Notes: generated by a model from the sequence alone, not told the origin. DNA of 64,000 bases from Paenibacillus puerhi (GCF_009846885.1 NZ_WUWM01000010.1:124001-188000), one strand, 5' to 3'; positions 1 through 9,220 are shown, counted from the stretch's first letter. Numbers and translations: made by a program.

Positions 1-655
1 TCAGCATCTCCCTGGAGCTGTCGATCGCAGACATACGGACTCCTGGGGCCAGAAGCTTGCCGGCCAGGTTTCCGGTGCCCGTCCCGATATCCAGTCCCCG
101 TTCGCCGGCCTTAGGTGCGAGCTGCCGGGCAATATGGTCTAGTAGCTGATCATATCTCACGCGGGCGCCGGAGGCCATCTCGCCGTTGCGAACGCGGTCA
201 TCGTACGAGGAGGCCTGCTGGTCGAAATTCCAAGCGCTTTCCTTGCGGCTGCGGATTTCGCGAAGCCTCTTGGAGCTCTCGGCGAGCGGGAAGACGTCTT
301 CGGGCGCGAGCGTTTTCTGTTCATCGAGCAGTTCAATCATGCGGTCGGTCGTTTCGATCAGCTGCTTCAGCTCCAGCCATCCTGTAAACATGGCATTGCG
401 CTGCAGCTCCAGATAATGGCGCAGCTCTCCTTCGTTGCCCTCCTCGATATGGGCAAGCGCCTGCTTGATCTCGTGCAGGGAAAGACCAACCTCGCGCAAG
501 GAGAGGATGGTCTGCAGCCGCCAAAGCTCATTCTCGGAGAAGATTCTGTACTGATTGCCGCTATGTTTATCAGGCTTCAGCAATCCTTTTTCTTCATAAA
601 ATCGGATCGTGCGCGTGGAGATTTGCAGCCTTTCGGCTAATTCTTTAATGCGGAT
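1..655 (-). CDS. MerR-family regulator fused to a SAM-dependent methyltransferase (3' end outside window)
   Basis: Translation of the complementary strand gives an N-terminal MerR winged helix (IRIKELAERLQ, then STRTIRFYEEKGLL), a coiled-coil dimerisation helix, and from about residue 160 a methyltransferase motif I (GLDIGTGTGNLAGK). The gene runs off the left edge. MerR proteins bind the spacer of a badly spaced promoter; a fused methyltransferase domain is known in Bacillota, but its substrate is unknown. There is an oddity at the start: between the predicted transcription start near 688 and the HTH there is no in-frame ATG, GTG or TTG. The frame reads CTA CCG ATC CGC ATT AAA behind an AAAGGCGG ribosome site, so initiation would have to be at ATC or ATT (as in infC), or the gene is damaged. 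The start given is the ATC. Its divergent position next to sigG says nothing clear about function. Confidence 0.75.
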   Translation of the reverse strand, partial: MRIKELAERLQISTRTIRFYEEKGLLKPDKHSGNQYRIFSENELWRLQTILSLREVGLSLHEIKQALAHIEEGNEGELRHYLELQRNAMFTGWLELKQLIETTDRMIELLDEQKTLAPEDVFPLAESSKRLREIRSRKESAWNFDQQASSYDDRVRNGEMASGARVRYDQLLDHIARQLAPKAGERGLDIGTGTGNLAGKLLAPGVRMSAIDSSREML

Positions 656-695
656 CGGTAGCCACCGCCTTTCTTGTGCAGCTTTAGTTAGCCTT

Positions 696-726
696 ATTAT
701 AAACGTTAACGCAGCGTTAGGGTCAA
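696..726 (-). promoter_or_regulatory. MerR-type promoter with 19-bp spacer and palindromic operator
   Basis: On the minus strand TTGACC (726-721) and TATAAT (701-696) are separated by exactly 19 bp. The spacer contains the dyad TAACGC-T-GCGTTA. A 19-20 bp spacer with a central palindrome is the hallmark of promoters activated by DNA-untwisting MerR proteins, so this is most likely the autoregulatory promoter of the adjacent MerR-methyltransferase gene. Confidence 0.75.
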
Positions 727-794
727 GGCGGTTTCTCGGCCCGAAACGACGAGAGGGGCTTTCTTACAGGCGTTCCAGCGAGTTGGAAGGCTGC

Positions 795-823
795 GCATAA
801 AAAATGTACCCGCGGGGATAATG
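795..823 (+). promoter_or_regulatory. candidate SigF/SigG-type promoter of sigG
   Basis: GCATA (795-799) and GATAATG (817-823) are separated by 17 bp. The forespore consensus for SigF and SigG is roughly GYATA, 16-18 bp, CATANTA. The -35 fits well and the -10 fits at about five of seven positions. Known sigG autoregulation makes the assignment sensible. Confidence 0.45.
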
Positions 824-857
824 TACATTAATGTTTCTCCTTGGGAGGTAATCACGA

Positions 858-1640
858 ATGACCCGAAACAAAGTCGAAATATGCGGCGTCGATACGGCAA
901 AGCTACCGGTTTTGACCAATGCGGAAATGCGTGAACTGTTCGTCGCTTTACAGACGAGAAATGAGCGGTCTGCAAGAGAGAAATTAGTAAACGGCAACCT
1001 CCGTCTGGTGCTTTCCGTCATCCAGCGCTTCAATAACAGGGGGGAGTACGTCGACGATTTGTTTCAGGTCGGTTGTATTGGCTTGATGAAAGCTATTGAT
1101 AATTTCGATTTAAGCCAGAATGTGAAGTTTTCCACGTATGCGGTACCTATGATCATCGGTGAAATCCGCAGATATCTGCGCGATAACAATCCTATCCGGG
1201 TATCCCGTTCCTTGAGGGATATTGCGTACAAGGCTTTGCAGGTTCGGGATCAGCTGACGAATCAGAACTCGCGCGAGCCGACGATCTATGAAATCTCCGA
1301 GGCGCTGAACGTACCGAAGGAGGATGTGGTGTTCGCTCTGGATGCGATTCAGGATCCGGTGTCCTTGTTCGAGCCGATCTATCACGACGGCGGCGATCCC
1401 ATCTATGTGATGGACCAGATCAGCGACGATCGCAACAAGGATGTTTCCTGGATCGAAGGAATTGCCCTGCGCGAGGCGATGAGGAAGCTGAACGACCGCG
1501 AGAAGATGATCTTATCCATGCGCTTTTTTGACGGAAAAACGCAGATGGAAGTAGCCGACGAGATCGGCATATCGCAAGCTCAAGTATCCCGGCTGGAGAA
1601 GTCGGCGATCTCGCAAATGCAGAAGCACGTGAAAAATTGA
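858..1640 (+). CDS. sigG: RNA polymerase sporulation sigma factor SigG
   Basis: This 260-residue protein directs RNA polymerase to late forespore genes such as SASP and germination genes. It matches SigG almost end to end: the N-terminal MTRNKVEICGVDT stretch is specific to the family, region 2 contains NLRLVLSVIQRFNNRGEY and FKFSTYAVPMI-like core sequence, region 3 has RVSRSLRDIAYKAL, and region 4 ends in the helix-turn-helix QMEVADEIGISQAQVSR. The ATG lies behind a strong GGGAGGT site. In Bacillus subtilis sigG follows spoIIGA-sigE; here a divergent MerR-methyltransferase gene occupies the upstream side, so the usual neighbour is displaced. A terminator-like hairpin follows. Confidence 0.97.
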   Translation: MTRNKVEICGVDTAKLPVLTNAEMRELFVALQTRNERSAREKLVNGNLRLVLSVIQRFNNRGEYVDDLFQVGCIGLMKAIDNFDLSQNVKFSTYAVPMIIGEIRRYLRDNNPIRVSRSLRDIAYKALQVRDQLTNQNSREPTIYEISEALNVPKEDVVFALDAIQDPVSLFEPIYHDGGDPIYVMDQISDDRNKDVSWIEGIALREAMRKLNDREKMILSMRFFDGKTQMEVADEIGISQAQVSRLEKSAISQMQKHVKN

Positions 1641-1667
1641 TTGATTAAGGGACCCTGTGGACAATCC

Positions 1668-1707
1668 GACCAGATCCGCCGAACATATGACGGAGATGGT
1701 CTTTTTT
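1668..1707 (+). terminator. rho-independent terminator after sigG
   Basis: An imperfect hairpin (GACCA at 1668-1672 pairing with TGGTC at 1697-1701, with further TCCG/CGGA pairing inside) is followed by a run of six T. Confidence 0.55.
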
Positions 1708-1780
1708 GCTTGTTTGCGGACATTTTGCCCAGTTTCCACATAGTATAGAGTAACAACTAAAGCCCGGTGGTGATGGCCGA

Positions 1781-2080
1781 TTGAAAATTTCGGACTTTCA
1801 GACCAAGGATGTCATCAATATTGTAGACGGCAAGAAGCTTGGGCAGATCAGCGACCTGGAGCTGGACCTGAGGAACGGACGGATCGAGGCGATCGTGGTG
1901 CCGAACTCGCCGCGCTTCTTCGGGCTGTTCGGAGCTGCGACCGATGTCATTATTCCCTGGCGGCATATCGTCAAGATAGGAATGGATGTGGTGCTTGTCA
2001 AGATCGATGACATGCGGGCTTACCGCCGCGAAGAGATGGAGACCAGCTACGAGTATAACCGCGAATCCCGTGGAAATTAA
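1781..2080 (+). CDS. ylmC: YlmC/YmxH-family PRC-barrel sporulation protein
   Basis: A 99-residue protein starting at TTG behind GGTGGTGATGG. It is a single PRC-barrel beta-domain: the signature DGKKLGQISDLELD is followed by IEAIVVPNSPR and an IPW.H.VKIG.DVVLV strand. YlmC/YmxH proteins lie next to sigG or in the ylm cluster of many endospore formers and are expressed in sporulation; their molecular role is not established. Gene order sigG-ylmC-ylmD-ylmE is conserved with Bacillus. The last 20 or so residues are charged and appear unstructured. Confidence 0.9.
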   Translation: MKISDFQTKDVINIVDGKKLGQISDLELDLRNGRIEAIVVPNSPRFFGLFGAATDVIIPWRHIVKIGMDVVLVKIDDMRAYRREEMETSYEYNRESRGN

Positions 2081-2151
2081 GGATTGCGCGTGTTCTTTTG
2101 ATACGGATCGTGTATACTGAGTGGTAATAGATGACAGGGGGGGAGCCGGAC

Positions 2152-3006
2152 ATGGAACCATTTATTCGGAGGCAAGCAGACAATGGCTGCGAATGGCTGG
2201 AGCTGGAGCCGCCGATGCGCGCCTATCCGGAGCTTACCGCCGGCTTCACCACGCGATCGGGCGGTGTAAGCCGGGAACCGTTCGGCAGCTTGAACTTGGG
2301 GCTTCACGTAGAAGACGATCCTTCCGATGTGGTTGCGAACCGAAGAAGGCTGGCGGAGGCGCTCGCGTTCCCGTTCGAGAACTGCACCTATGCCGAGCAA
2401 GTGCATGGCAAGGAGATTCAGGTCGTCACGAAGCGTGAACGCGGCGCGGGAAGGGATTCCCGGGAAACGGCCCTTCAAGCCAAGGACGGCTTCGTCACCA
2501 ATGAGCGCGGAGTGATTCTTCACGCGCTGTTCGCAGACTGCGTTCCCTTGTACGTGTACGACCCGATTCGTCAAGCTGTAGGCTTGGCCCATGCGGGCTG
2601 GAAGGGAACCGCGCTCCAGATCGCAAAGTCGCTTCTGGAGACGATGAGCGCCGCTTACGGGACGAAGCCGCGGGATGTGAGGGCGGCGGTCGGTCCCTCG
2701 ATCGGGGCGTGCTGCTATGAGGTGGATGAAGCGGTGGTACGGAGAATGGATCGCGTCATCGCGGAGACGGGAGCTGCTAAAGCGGGCGAGGACGCACAGG
2801 CTTCCTTTTATGTTCCGCAGCCCGACGGCAAGTTCAAGCTGAACTTGCAGCAGCTTAATCGACAAATCTTCATCCAAGCAGGAATTTTGCCGTCTCATAT
2901 CGAAATAAGTGGTTTATGCACGAGCTGTCGTACCGACTTGTTCTATTCGCATCGGAAGGAAGGCGGAAGGACGGGGAGGATGGCGGCGTGGATCGGCCTG
3001 CGCTAG
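2152..3006 (+). CDS. pgeF: peptidoglycan editing factor PgeF (YlmD/YfiH, multicopper polyphenol oxidase family)
   Basis: A 284-residue cytosolic member of the YfiH/DUF152 family. Members act on purine nucleosides (adenosine phosphorylase and deaminase activity is reported) and, in E. coli, keep L-Ser out of muropeptide precursors. The metal and active-site residues are visible: His85 in EQVHGKE, Cys130 in FADCVPL and His147 in LAHAGWKG, followed by the VGPSIGACCYEV motif. I place the start at ATG 2152, about ten bases after the GGGGGG run; an in-frame ATG at 2131 lacks a ribosome site. It is the first gene of the pgeF-ylmE-sepF-ylmG-ylmH run. Confidence 0.93.
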   Translation: MEPFIRRQADNGCEWLELEPPMRAYPELTAGFTTRSGGVSREPFGSLNLGLHVEDDPSDVVANRRRLAEALAFPFENCTYAEQVHGKEIQVVTKRERGAGRDSRETALQAKDGFVTNERGVILHALFADCVPLYVYDPIRQAVGLAHAGWKGTALQIAKSLLETMSAAYGTKPRDVRAAVGPSIGACCYEVDEAVVRRMDRVIAETGAAKAGEDAQASFYVPQPDGKFKLNLQQLNRQIFIQAGILPSHIEISGLCTSCRTDLFYSHRKEGGRTGRMAAWIGLR

Positions 3007-3098
3007 CGGCGCCAGACTTGCCGGACAAGAGCAGCCTTGAAGCTTGCCGGGATGACCCTGGGTGTAGAGCAGGGCTTATGACAAGGGGAATCGTATTC

Positions 3099-3788
3099 AT
3101 GAATAGTCAACTGCAGCAACGCATACAACAGGTAAAGGAACGGATTGACGCGGCGTGCTCGCGTTCGGGGCGAGACCCGCGCGAGGTTAGGACGATTGCC
3201 GTTACAAAGTATGTATCTTTGGAAACAACCGGAGAGGTTCTCCGCTCCGGTCTGGATCAGATTGGCGAGAACCGCTGGCAGGATGCAGCCGGGAAGTGGG
3301 AGGCATTCGGTGAGCAGGGCACCTGGCATTTTATCGGTCACCTGCAGACCAATAAGGTGAAGGACGTCGTAGGCAGGTTTGCTTACATTCATTCGCTGGA
3401 CAGGCTATCTCTCGCGAAGGAGATCGACAAGAAGGCAGTGGCACTCGGTATCCAGGTCCCCTGCTTCCTGCAGGTAAACATCTCCGGCGAAGAAACGAAA
3501 TACGGGCTTGCGCCCGAGGCGCTGCTTCCGTTCGTGGAGGATATCCGGGGTCTCGACGGGATTCGGATCGCCGGGCTCATGACGATGGCTCCTTATGAAG
3601 CAGAGCCGGAGGAAACAAGACCTGTCTTCCGGGGGCTGCGCGAGTGGCGCGACCGGTTGAATGAAAGCGGGCTCCTGGGCTATGAAGTGAAGGAGCTATC
3701 GATGGGGATGTCCAATGACTTCGAGGTAGCGATTGAAGAAGGCGCTACATGGGTGCGTCTCGGGTCCGTCCTCGTGGGTAAGGAGTAG
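3099..3788 (+). CDS. ylmE: YggS/PROSC-family pyridoxal-phosphate homeostasis protein (YlmE)
   Basis: A 229-residue PLP-binding protein of the alanine-racemase-like barrel fold. It lacks the second racemase domain and is thought to carry and balance pyridoxal phosphate. The PLP lysine is Lys37 in IAVTKYVS; other family signatures are ENRWQDA, WHFIGHLQTNK, LQVNISGEETK, GLMTMAP and LSMGMSNDFEVAI. The start at 3099 follows AAGGGGAA; another ATG 21 bases upstream is possible. It sits between pgeF and sepF as in Bacillus, where ylmE is part of the division-linked operon. Confidence 0.94.
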   Translation: MNSQLQQRIQQVKERIDAACSRSGRDPREVRTIAVTKYVSLETTGEVLRSGLDQIGENRWQDAAGKWEAFGEQGTWHFIGHLQTNKVKDVVGRFAYIHSLDRLSLAKEIDKKAVALGIQVPCFLQVNISGEETKYGLAPEALLPFVEDIRGLDGIRIAGLMTMAPYEAEPEETRPVFRGLREWRDRLNESGLLGYEVKELSMGMSNDFEVAIEEGATWVRLGSVLVGKE

Positions 3789-3840
3789 GAAGGATTGTCG
3801 GCAGACGGCACACACTGAATGATCAAGGAGGCTATCAACC

Positions 3841-4269
3841 ATGGGCGTATATAACAAGTTTATGAATCTTATCGGCTTGCAGGAAGAGGAAGAGACGATC
3901 GAGCGGGACCGGCATCCGGAGCAGCATGAAGAAGTTGAAACCCCAATGCAGGAATCACGTAAGAATAAAGGGAACATCGTCAGCATTCACTCGCAAAAAA
4001 ATATCCGGGTCGTTCTGCACGAGCCCCGTTCGTATGAAGAAACGCAGGAAATTGCCGATCATCTGCGCAACCGCCGGCCTGTCGTCGTGAACCTGCATCG
4101 CGTCCGTCCGGACCAGGCGACGAGGATCGTTGATTTTCTGAGCGGAACGGTATATGCCTTGAACGGCTCCATTTCGAAGATCGGACCGAATATTTTCCTT
4201 TGCACGCCGGATACCGTGGAGATTCACGGGTCCATCTCCGAATTGCTGCATGCCCAACCGGAAGAATAA
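3841..4269 (+). CDS. sepF: cell division protein SepF
   Basis: A 142-residue protein with the SepF layout: an N-terminal amphipathic membrane-binding helix (MGVYNKFMNLIGL), an acidic linker to about residue 50, and a C-terminal dimerising domain (VVLHEPRSYEETQEIADHLR, then PVVVNLHRV and DFLSGTVYAL). SepF tethers and bundles FtsZ filaments at the septal membrane. A strong AAGGAGG site precedes the ATG. Its place between ylmE and ylmG is the conserved one. Confidence 0.96.
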   Translation: MGVYNKFMNLIGLQEEEETIERDRHPEQHEEVETPMQESRKNKGNIVSIHSQKNIRVVLHEPRSYEETQEIADHLRNRRPVVVNLHRVRPDQATRIVDFLSGTVYALNGSISKIGPNIFLCTPDTVEIHGSISELLHAQPEE

Positions 4270-4298
4270 GCATTTAAACTTAAGACGAGGTGAACAGT

Positions 4299-4568
4299 TT
4301 GGGCTCCATTGAGGGTTATATTCTCACGCTTGTTAATATTTATCAATACGTACTAATTGCCTATGTCCTGTTGTCCTGGCTGCCAAATGCGCGTGAGAGC
4401 TTTATTGGCGAAATTCTGGGCAAGCTGTGCGAGCCTTATCTGGGCATATTCCGCCGCTTTATTCCGCCGATCGGCGGCATGATCGATATCTCGCCTATCG
4501 TCGCGCTTATCGCGCTTCGGTTTATCGGGATGGGTATCATCGTGGTGATTGGCTTCATTATTCCGTAA
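4299..4568 (+). CDS. ylmG: YggT-family membrane protein YlmG
   Basis: An 89-residue integral membrane protein with two hydrophobic segments (about residues 5-25 and 62-86) around the family signature LLSWLPNARE...PYLGIFRRFIPP. YggT/YlmG proteins are linked to division and membrane-protein placement. I prefer TTG 4299, six bases after GACGAGGTG; the in-frame GTG at 4290 is part of that ribosome site and gives a 92-residue alternative. The gene lies 17 bases before ylmH. Confidence 0.88.
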   Translation: MGSIEGYILTLVNIYQYVLIAYVLLSWLPNARESFIGEILGKLCEPYLGIFRRFIPPIGGMIDISPIVALIALRFIGMGIIVVIGFIIP

Positions 4569-4585
4569 TTGCAGGTGAACAGAAC

Positions 4586-5368
4586 TTGACACGCGATAAC
4601 ATCTATGTACATTTTCACCCGGATGAGCACCGCTTCGTCGACCAGGCGGCCGAATGGATAAGCAGGGCCGAACAGCATGCCGTGAAGCTGACGGATTTCC
4701 TGGATCCCCGGCAGGCTTTTATTCTAACTTCGCTTGCGAACGCCCATCCGGATGTTCACGTCCGCTTCGAAGGCGGTTATCCCGGAGCCGAGCGCCGCAG
4801 GGCGATCGTCGCGCCGGATTACCGGGTGTTGGATGACGAGGATCCGGGCATTCGCGTTCTGGCGATCTACTCGCCTGACGATAGCTTGGCCGATCTGGAT
4901 CATGGCGATTATATGGGAGCTATCCTGAATCTCGGCCTGAAGCGGGACAAGATCGGGGATATCCATCCACGGGCCGACGGATGTCATATCGTAGTCGCGG
5001 AGGAGAACGCCGACTACATCGCCTTGCAGCTGAATCAGGTACACCGGATACATGTAAGAACCGAGCTCCTTGCTCCCGAGCAGCTTCTGCCTTCGGAGAC
5101 CAAGCTTGAGGAACTGCAGCTTTCCGTAGCTTCGATGAGACTCGACGGCATTGCAAGCGATGTGTACCGGCTCAGTCGGGCCAAAATCCTGACGCCGATC
5201 AAGGCGGGCCGCTGCAAGGTGAACTGGAAGCAGGAGGAAGATCCGAGCAAGCCCTTGAAGGAGGGCGATGTGGTCTCCATGAAGGGCTTCGGGCGCTTCA
5301 AGCTTCTCGAAGTGGAAGGCGTGAGCAAGAAGGGCAGACAGCGGATTCGAATCGGCAGATATGTCTAG
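4586..5368 (+). CDS. ylmH: S4-domain RNA-binding protein YlmH
   Basis: A 260-residue protein whose N-terminal domain carries HFHPDEHRFVDQAAEW and KLTDFLDPRQ and whose C-terminus is an S4 RNA-binding domain (LDGIASDVYRLSR, KVNWKQ, LKEGDVVSMKGFGRF). Bacillus YlmH binds ribosomes stalled with peptidyl-tRNA on large subunits and takes part in rescue. The open frame extends upstream through ylmG, but TTG 4586 behind GCAGGTG gives the expected family length. The rho-independent terminator overlaps the last codons and stop. Confidence 0.92.
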   Translation: MTRDNIYVHFHPDEHRFVDQAAEWISRAEQHAVKLTDFLDPRQAFILTSLANAHPDVHVRFEGGYPGAERRRAIVAPDYRVLDDEDPGIRVLAIYSPDDSLADLDHGDYMGAILNLGLKRDKIGDIHPRADGCHIVVAEENADYIALQLNQVHRIHVRTELLAPEQLLPSETKLEELQLSVASMRLDGIASDVYRLSRAKILTPIKAGRCKVNWKQEEDPSKPLKEGDVVSMKGFGRFKLLEVEGVSKKGRQRIRIGRYV

Positions 5369-5382
5369 TTGCCGATTTTTTT
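5350..5382 (+). terminator. terminator overlapping the end of ylmH
   Basis: AATCGGCA (5350-5357) pairs perfectly with TGCCGATT (5370-5377), followed by a T run. The left arm encodes the last residues of YlmH and the stop codon lies in the loop, so translation termination and transcription termination coincide. Confidence 0.85.
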
Positions 5383-5539
5383 GCTGCGATCAGGGGAGCG
5401 GGCATCGCGGAAGGGTGAGACAAACCGGACTTTTTTGTATGCGTGTGCAGGAAAATGCCAGCAGCTGTCGAATATAGCAGTACGCATGGATGCCGATTGT
5501 CCGGGCCTAACGCTTGTCAAATTTGCAGGAGGTGCAACA

Positions 5540-6019
5540 ATGGCTTTAACACCGCTCGATATACATAACAAAGAGTTCAGTCGTTCGTTCCGCGGGTATG
5601 ACGAGGATCAGGTCAACGAATTCCTCGATCAAGTGATCAAGGATTATGAAGCGTTGATCCGCGAGAATAAAGAGCTGCAAAATCAGCTCGTAACGATACA
5701 AGAGCGGCTGGATCATTTTGCGAACATCGAAGAAACCTTGAGCAAGACGATCATCGTGGCTCAGGAGGCGGCTGACGAGCTGAAGGCGAATTCCAAGAAA
5801 GAAGCTCAGCTTATCCTGAAGGAAGCGGAGAAAAATGCAGACCGCATCATCAATGAGTCGCTCTCCAAATCCCGAAAAGTCGCCGTAGAGATCGAAGAAC
5901 TGAAAAAACAGGCTTCGATCTACCGTACTCGTTTCCGGACCTTGATCGAGGCGCAGCTGGAGCTGCTAAGCAAGGAAGATTGGAACTCCCTTGAACGTAC
6001 GGAAATCGAACAGCCCTAA
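5540..6019 (+). CDS. divIVA: DivIVA-family polar/septal scaffold protein
   Basis: A 159-residue coiled-coil protein. The N-terminal membrane-binding domain is typical: MALTPLDIHNKEF followed by SFRGYDEDQVNEFLDQV. Two coiled coils follow (about residues 33-75 and 80-140). DivIVA recognises negatively curved membrane at septa and poles and recruits division or sporulation partners. The start at 5540 follows GCAGGAGGTG and gives the normal family length. It stands after ylmH and before ileS, as in Bacillus, but a terminator separates it from ylmH so it probably has its own promoter in the 5383-5539 gap. Confidence 0.95.
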   Translation: MALTPLDIHNKEFSRSFRGYDEDQVNEFLDQVIKDYEALIRENKELQNQLVTIQERLDHFANIEETLSKTIIVAQEAADELKANSKKEAQLILKEAEKNADRIINESLSKSRKVAVEIEELKKQASIYRTRFRTLIEAQLELLSKEDWNSLERTEIEQP

Positions 6020-6028
6020 GCGGCTATG

Positions 6029-6057
6029 TTGACGTTACGCTTATTTTTGGATATACT
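6029..6057 (+). promoter_or_regulatory. SigA promoter of the ileS T-box transcript
   Basis: TTGACG (6029-6034) and TATACT (6052-6057) are separated by exactly 17 bp. Transcription would begin near 6064, giving a leader of about 360 nt before ileS. Confidence 0.8.
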
Positions 6058-6063
6058 CCTGCT

Positions 6064-6383
6064 ATGTGAGTTCCAAGCTCTTTTGAGCCACATTCATGAG
6101 TTATTATAGTGCAAAGCGTTGAGTGGGACGAGTACTTGGTTTCCCGCCGAAGCAAGCGAACCGGGAATTGGTGAGAGCCCGGCCTTCGGCAGCCAAGGAA
6201 TATCACCCAGGAGCGTCTCTTGAACGGATAGTACGTAGAGAGCATCGGATGATCCCGTTATCGATCGCCAAGCGAAGACTTCGAGCTAGAGTGACTGGGA
6301 ATCAGTTGCCGGGCTTGATAGGTCTTAATTAGGGTGGTACCGCGAGACTTCTCGTCCCTTTGGGATGCGAGGTCTTTTTTTGT
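6064..6383 (+). ncRNA. T-box leader (isoleucine) of ileS
   Basis: The leader has the diagnostic T-box sequence AGGGTGGTACCGCG at 6331-6344, which pairs with the tRNA acceptor end. Stem I contains AGTA, a GGTGAGAGCC loop region, and GAAT followed by ATC (6202-6204), the isoleucine specifier codon, then ACCC. The terminator hairpin is AGACTTCTCGTCCC against GGGATGCGAGGTCT, with a T run ending near 6383. Uncharged tRNA-Ile should stabilise the antiterminator and allow ileS transcription. Confidence 0.95.
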
Positions 6384-6425
6384 TGAATCAAGCTTTGTTG
6401 AATCAAGTTAGGAGTGAGTAGATCA

Positions 6426-9197
6426 ATGTCAAACGTAGATTATGGAAAAACGCTAAACCTGCTGCAAACGGAATTTCCGATGCGCGGAAATTTGCCCCAG
6501 GCGGAGCCGAAGCTTCAGCAGCACTGGGATGAGATCGATATATACCGACTAGTAAGGGAAAGCCGCAAGGGCAAGCCCAAGTTCATCCTGCATGACGGAC
6601 CTCCTTACGCCAACGGAGACATTCATATCGGTCATGCGCTCAATAAAGTATTGAAGGACATCATCGTTCGCTTCAAGACGATGCAAGGCTATGATGCGCC
6701 TTACGTACCGGGCTGGGACACGCATGGTCTGCCGATCGAGCAGGCTATCGCAAACGGCGGCAAAGTCGACCGCAAGAAGATGAGCGTGTCGGAGTTCCGC
6801 GACTATTGCAAAGACTATGCGCTCCAATGGGTGGAAAAGCAGAAGCAGCAGTTTAGACGTCTTGGTATCCGGGGCGACTGGGATAACCCTTATATTACGC
6901 TTCAGCCGAAATACGAGGCGCAGCAGATTCGCGTCTTCGGCGGCATGGTGAACAAAGGCTACATCTATAAGGGTCTGAAGCCGGTGTACTGGTCTCCTTC
7001 ATCGGAGAGCGCACTTGCCGAAGCGGAGATCGAATACAAGGACAAGACGTCCACTTCCATCTATGTGGCCTTCCAGGTGCAGGACGGCAAGGGGAAGCTT
7101 CCTGAGGATGCGGCGATCGTCATCTGGACGACGACCCCTTGGACGCTGCCGGCCAATCTGGGCATCAGCCTGCATCCGGACTTCAACTATGTGCTGGTGG
7201 AAGCCGCAGGACGCAAGTTTGTACTGGCAGAGGGCTTGCTTGAGGCGGCCTCGAAGGAAATCGGCTGGACGGATGTGAACGTGCTGGCTTCGTACAAGGG
7301 CAGCGACCTGGAGCATGTATTGTGCAAGCATCCGCTATATGACCGTACCTCGCTGGTCATGGTCGGAGAGCATGTCACGCTCGATGCCGGTACAGGCTGC
7401 GTTCATACGGCTCCCGGTCATGGGGAAGACGACTTCGCGATCGGCCAGCGCTATAACCTGGGCGTGCTGTGTCCGGTAGACGATCAAGGGCATTTCACCG
7501 CAGAAGCTCCCGGCTTTGAGGGCATGTTCTATGAGAAAGCCAACAAGGTTATCGTTGACGGTCTTCAAGAAAGCGGGCATGTGCTTCATTCGACGACGAT
7601 CCAGCATCAGTATCCGCATGACTGGCGTACGAAGAAGCCTGTCATCTACCGGGCGACTGAGCAATGGTTTGCTTCTATCGATAAGTTCCGGCAGGAGATG
7701 CTTGACGAGATCAAGCGAATTGATTGGACGCCGGAATGGGGAGAGATCCGTCTTCACAATATGATCGCCGAGCGCGGCGACTGGTGCATTTCCCGTCAAC
7801 GCGCATGGGGCGTGCCGATTCCGATCTTTTACTGCCGCAGCTGCAACGAGCCGCTCGTCAACGAGTCCACGATCGAGCATGTAGCTCAAATCTTCGAAGA
7901 GGAAGGCTCGAACGCCTGGTTCCTGCGCGATGAGAAGGAGCTGCTGCCGTCGGGCACGGTATGTCCTTCGTGCGGACATGATCATTTCCGCAAAGAGACC
8001 GATATTATGGATGTTTGGTTCGACTCAGGCTCCAGCCATGTGGCGGTTCTGGAATCGAGGGAAGAGCTGCAATGGCCGGCGGATTTATACCTTGAAGGCT
8101 CAGATCAGTATCGCGGCTGGTATAACTCGTCGCTAATTACCGGGGTTGCCGTCAAAGGCCAGTCTCCCTATAACGGCATCCTGAGTCATGGCTTCACGCT
8201 GGATGGCGAAGGTCGGAAAATGTCCAAGTCCCTGGGCAACACCGTAGATCCGAATAAGGTTTGCGACAAGCTGGGAGCGGACATTTTGCGGCTATGGGTA
8301 TCGTCTACGGACTTCCAGGCGGATCAGCGAATCTCCGACAATATCTTGACGCAAACGTCGGAGGGATACCGGAAAATTCGCAATACGCTGCGCTTCCTGC
8401 TCGGCAATCTGTCTGATTTTAACCCGTCTGCCGAACGGGTGGACGTATCGCAGCTTGGCGAGCTTGACCGGTTCGCTCTGATCCGGCTTCACCGGATGAC
8501 GCAGAAGGTTATCCAGGCTTATGACAACTATGAGTTCCATGTTGTGTATCAAGCCATTCATCATTTCTGCGCTGTGGAGCTGAGCGCCTTTTATCTGGAC
8601 ATTCTGAAGGACCGTCTGTACGCCAGCGCTGCGCATGACTCGGAACGCAAAGCGGCGCAAACCGTATTGTACGACACGCTTACGGCAATAACTAAGCTGA
8701 TTGCTCCTATCTTGCCGCATACGGCCGATGAGGTGTGGAAATACATTCCGGGCGTGGAGGAAGCCAGCGTGCAGCTTGCTTACTTGCCGGAAGTAGATAC
8801 TACGCTGTTCAATCAGGAGTTGGAAGAAAAGTGGGAGAAGTTCAACGACTTGCGCGACGACGTGCTGAAAGCACTGGAGGAAGCGCGCAAAGAGAAGCTG
8901 ATCGGCAATTCCTTGAGCGCCTCGGTGCATCTGTATCCTACCGAAGAAACGGCCAACCTGCTTTCGGGCTTCGAGCGTCTCGACCTGCTGTTCATTGTAT
9001 CGGATGTCGTGGTGAACGAAGCGGGAGCAGCTGCTCCGGAAGGCTCGGCGCATTTCAAGAATACGAGTGTCCGCATCGCAGTAGCGGATGGCGAGAAGTG
9101 CGAGCGCTGCTGGATCGTGACGCCTGAGGTAGGCCAGGACGAGAAGCACCCTACGCTGTGCAAGCGCTGCGCTGAAGTATTGGAAGCAAACGCTTAG
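6426..9197 (+). CDS. ileS: isoleucyl-tRNA synthetase
   Basis: A 923-residue class Ia aminoacyl-tRNA synthetase that charges tRNA-Ile. The HIGH motif is at residues 67-70 ([10 protein letters not shown]), the CP1 editing domain includes the [11 protein letters not shown] motif, KMSKS is near residue 598 ([10 protein letters not shown]), and the C-terminal zinc ribbon CERCW...CKRC lies near 890-915. This is the bacterial-type enzyme. ATG 6426 follows TTAGGAGTG; an in-frame GTG at 6414 overlaps that ribosome site. Expression is set by the T-box leader. Confidence 0.97.
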   Translation: MSNVDYGKTLNLLQTEFPMRGNLPQAEPKLQQHWDEIDIYRLVRESRKGKPKFILHDGPPYANGDIHIGHALNKVLKDIIVRFKTMQGYDAPYVPGWDTHGLPIEQAIANGGKVDRKKMSVSEFRDYCKDYALQWVEKQKQQFRRLGIRGDWDNPYITLQPKYEAQQIRVFGGMVNKGYIYKGLKPVYWSPSSESALAEAEIEYKDKTSTSIYVAFQVQDGKGKLPEDAAIVIWTTTPWTLPANLGISLHPDFNYVLVEAAGRKFVLAEGLLEAASKEIGWTDVNVLASYKGSDLEHVLCKHPLYDRTSLVMVGEHVTLDAGTGCVHTAPGHGEDDFAIGQRYNLGVLCPVDDQGHFTAEAPGFEGMFYEKANKVIVDGLQESGHVLHSTTIQHQYPHDWRTKKPVIYRATEQWFASIDKFRQEMLDEIKRIDWTPEWGEIRLHNMIAERGDWCISRQRAWGVPIPIFYCRSCNEPLVNESTIEHVAQIFEEEGSNAWFLRDEKELLPSGTVCPSCGHDHFRKETDIMDVWFDSGSSHVAVLESREELQWPADLYLEGSDQYRGWYNSSLITGVAVKGQSPYNGILSHGFTLDGEGRKMSKSLGNTVDPNKVCDKLGADILRLWVSSTDFQADQRISDNILTQTSEGYRKIRNTLRFLLGNLSDFNPSAERVDVSQLGELDRFALIRLHRMTQKVIQAYDNYEFHVVYQAIHHFCAVELSAFYLDILKDRLYASAAHDSERKAAQTVLYDTLTAITKLIAPILPHTADEVWKYIPGVEEASVQLAYLPEVDTTLFNQELEEKWEKFNDLRDDVLKALEEARKEKLIGNSLSASVHLYPTEETANLLSGFERLDLLFIVSDVVVNEAGAAAPEGSAHFKNTSVRIAVADGEKCERCWIVTPEVGQDEKHPTLCKRCAEVLEANA

Positions 9198-9220
9198 GCT
9201 AAGGTTTCGGAAAGGCTTAA

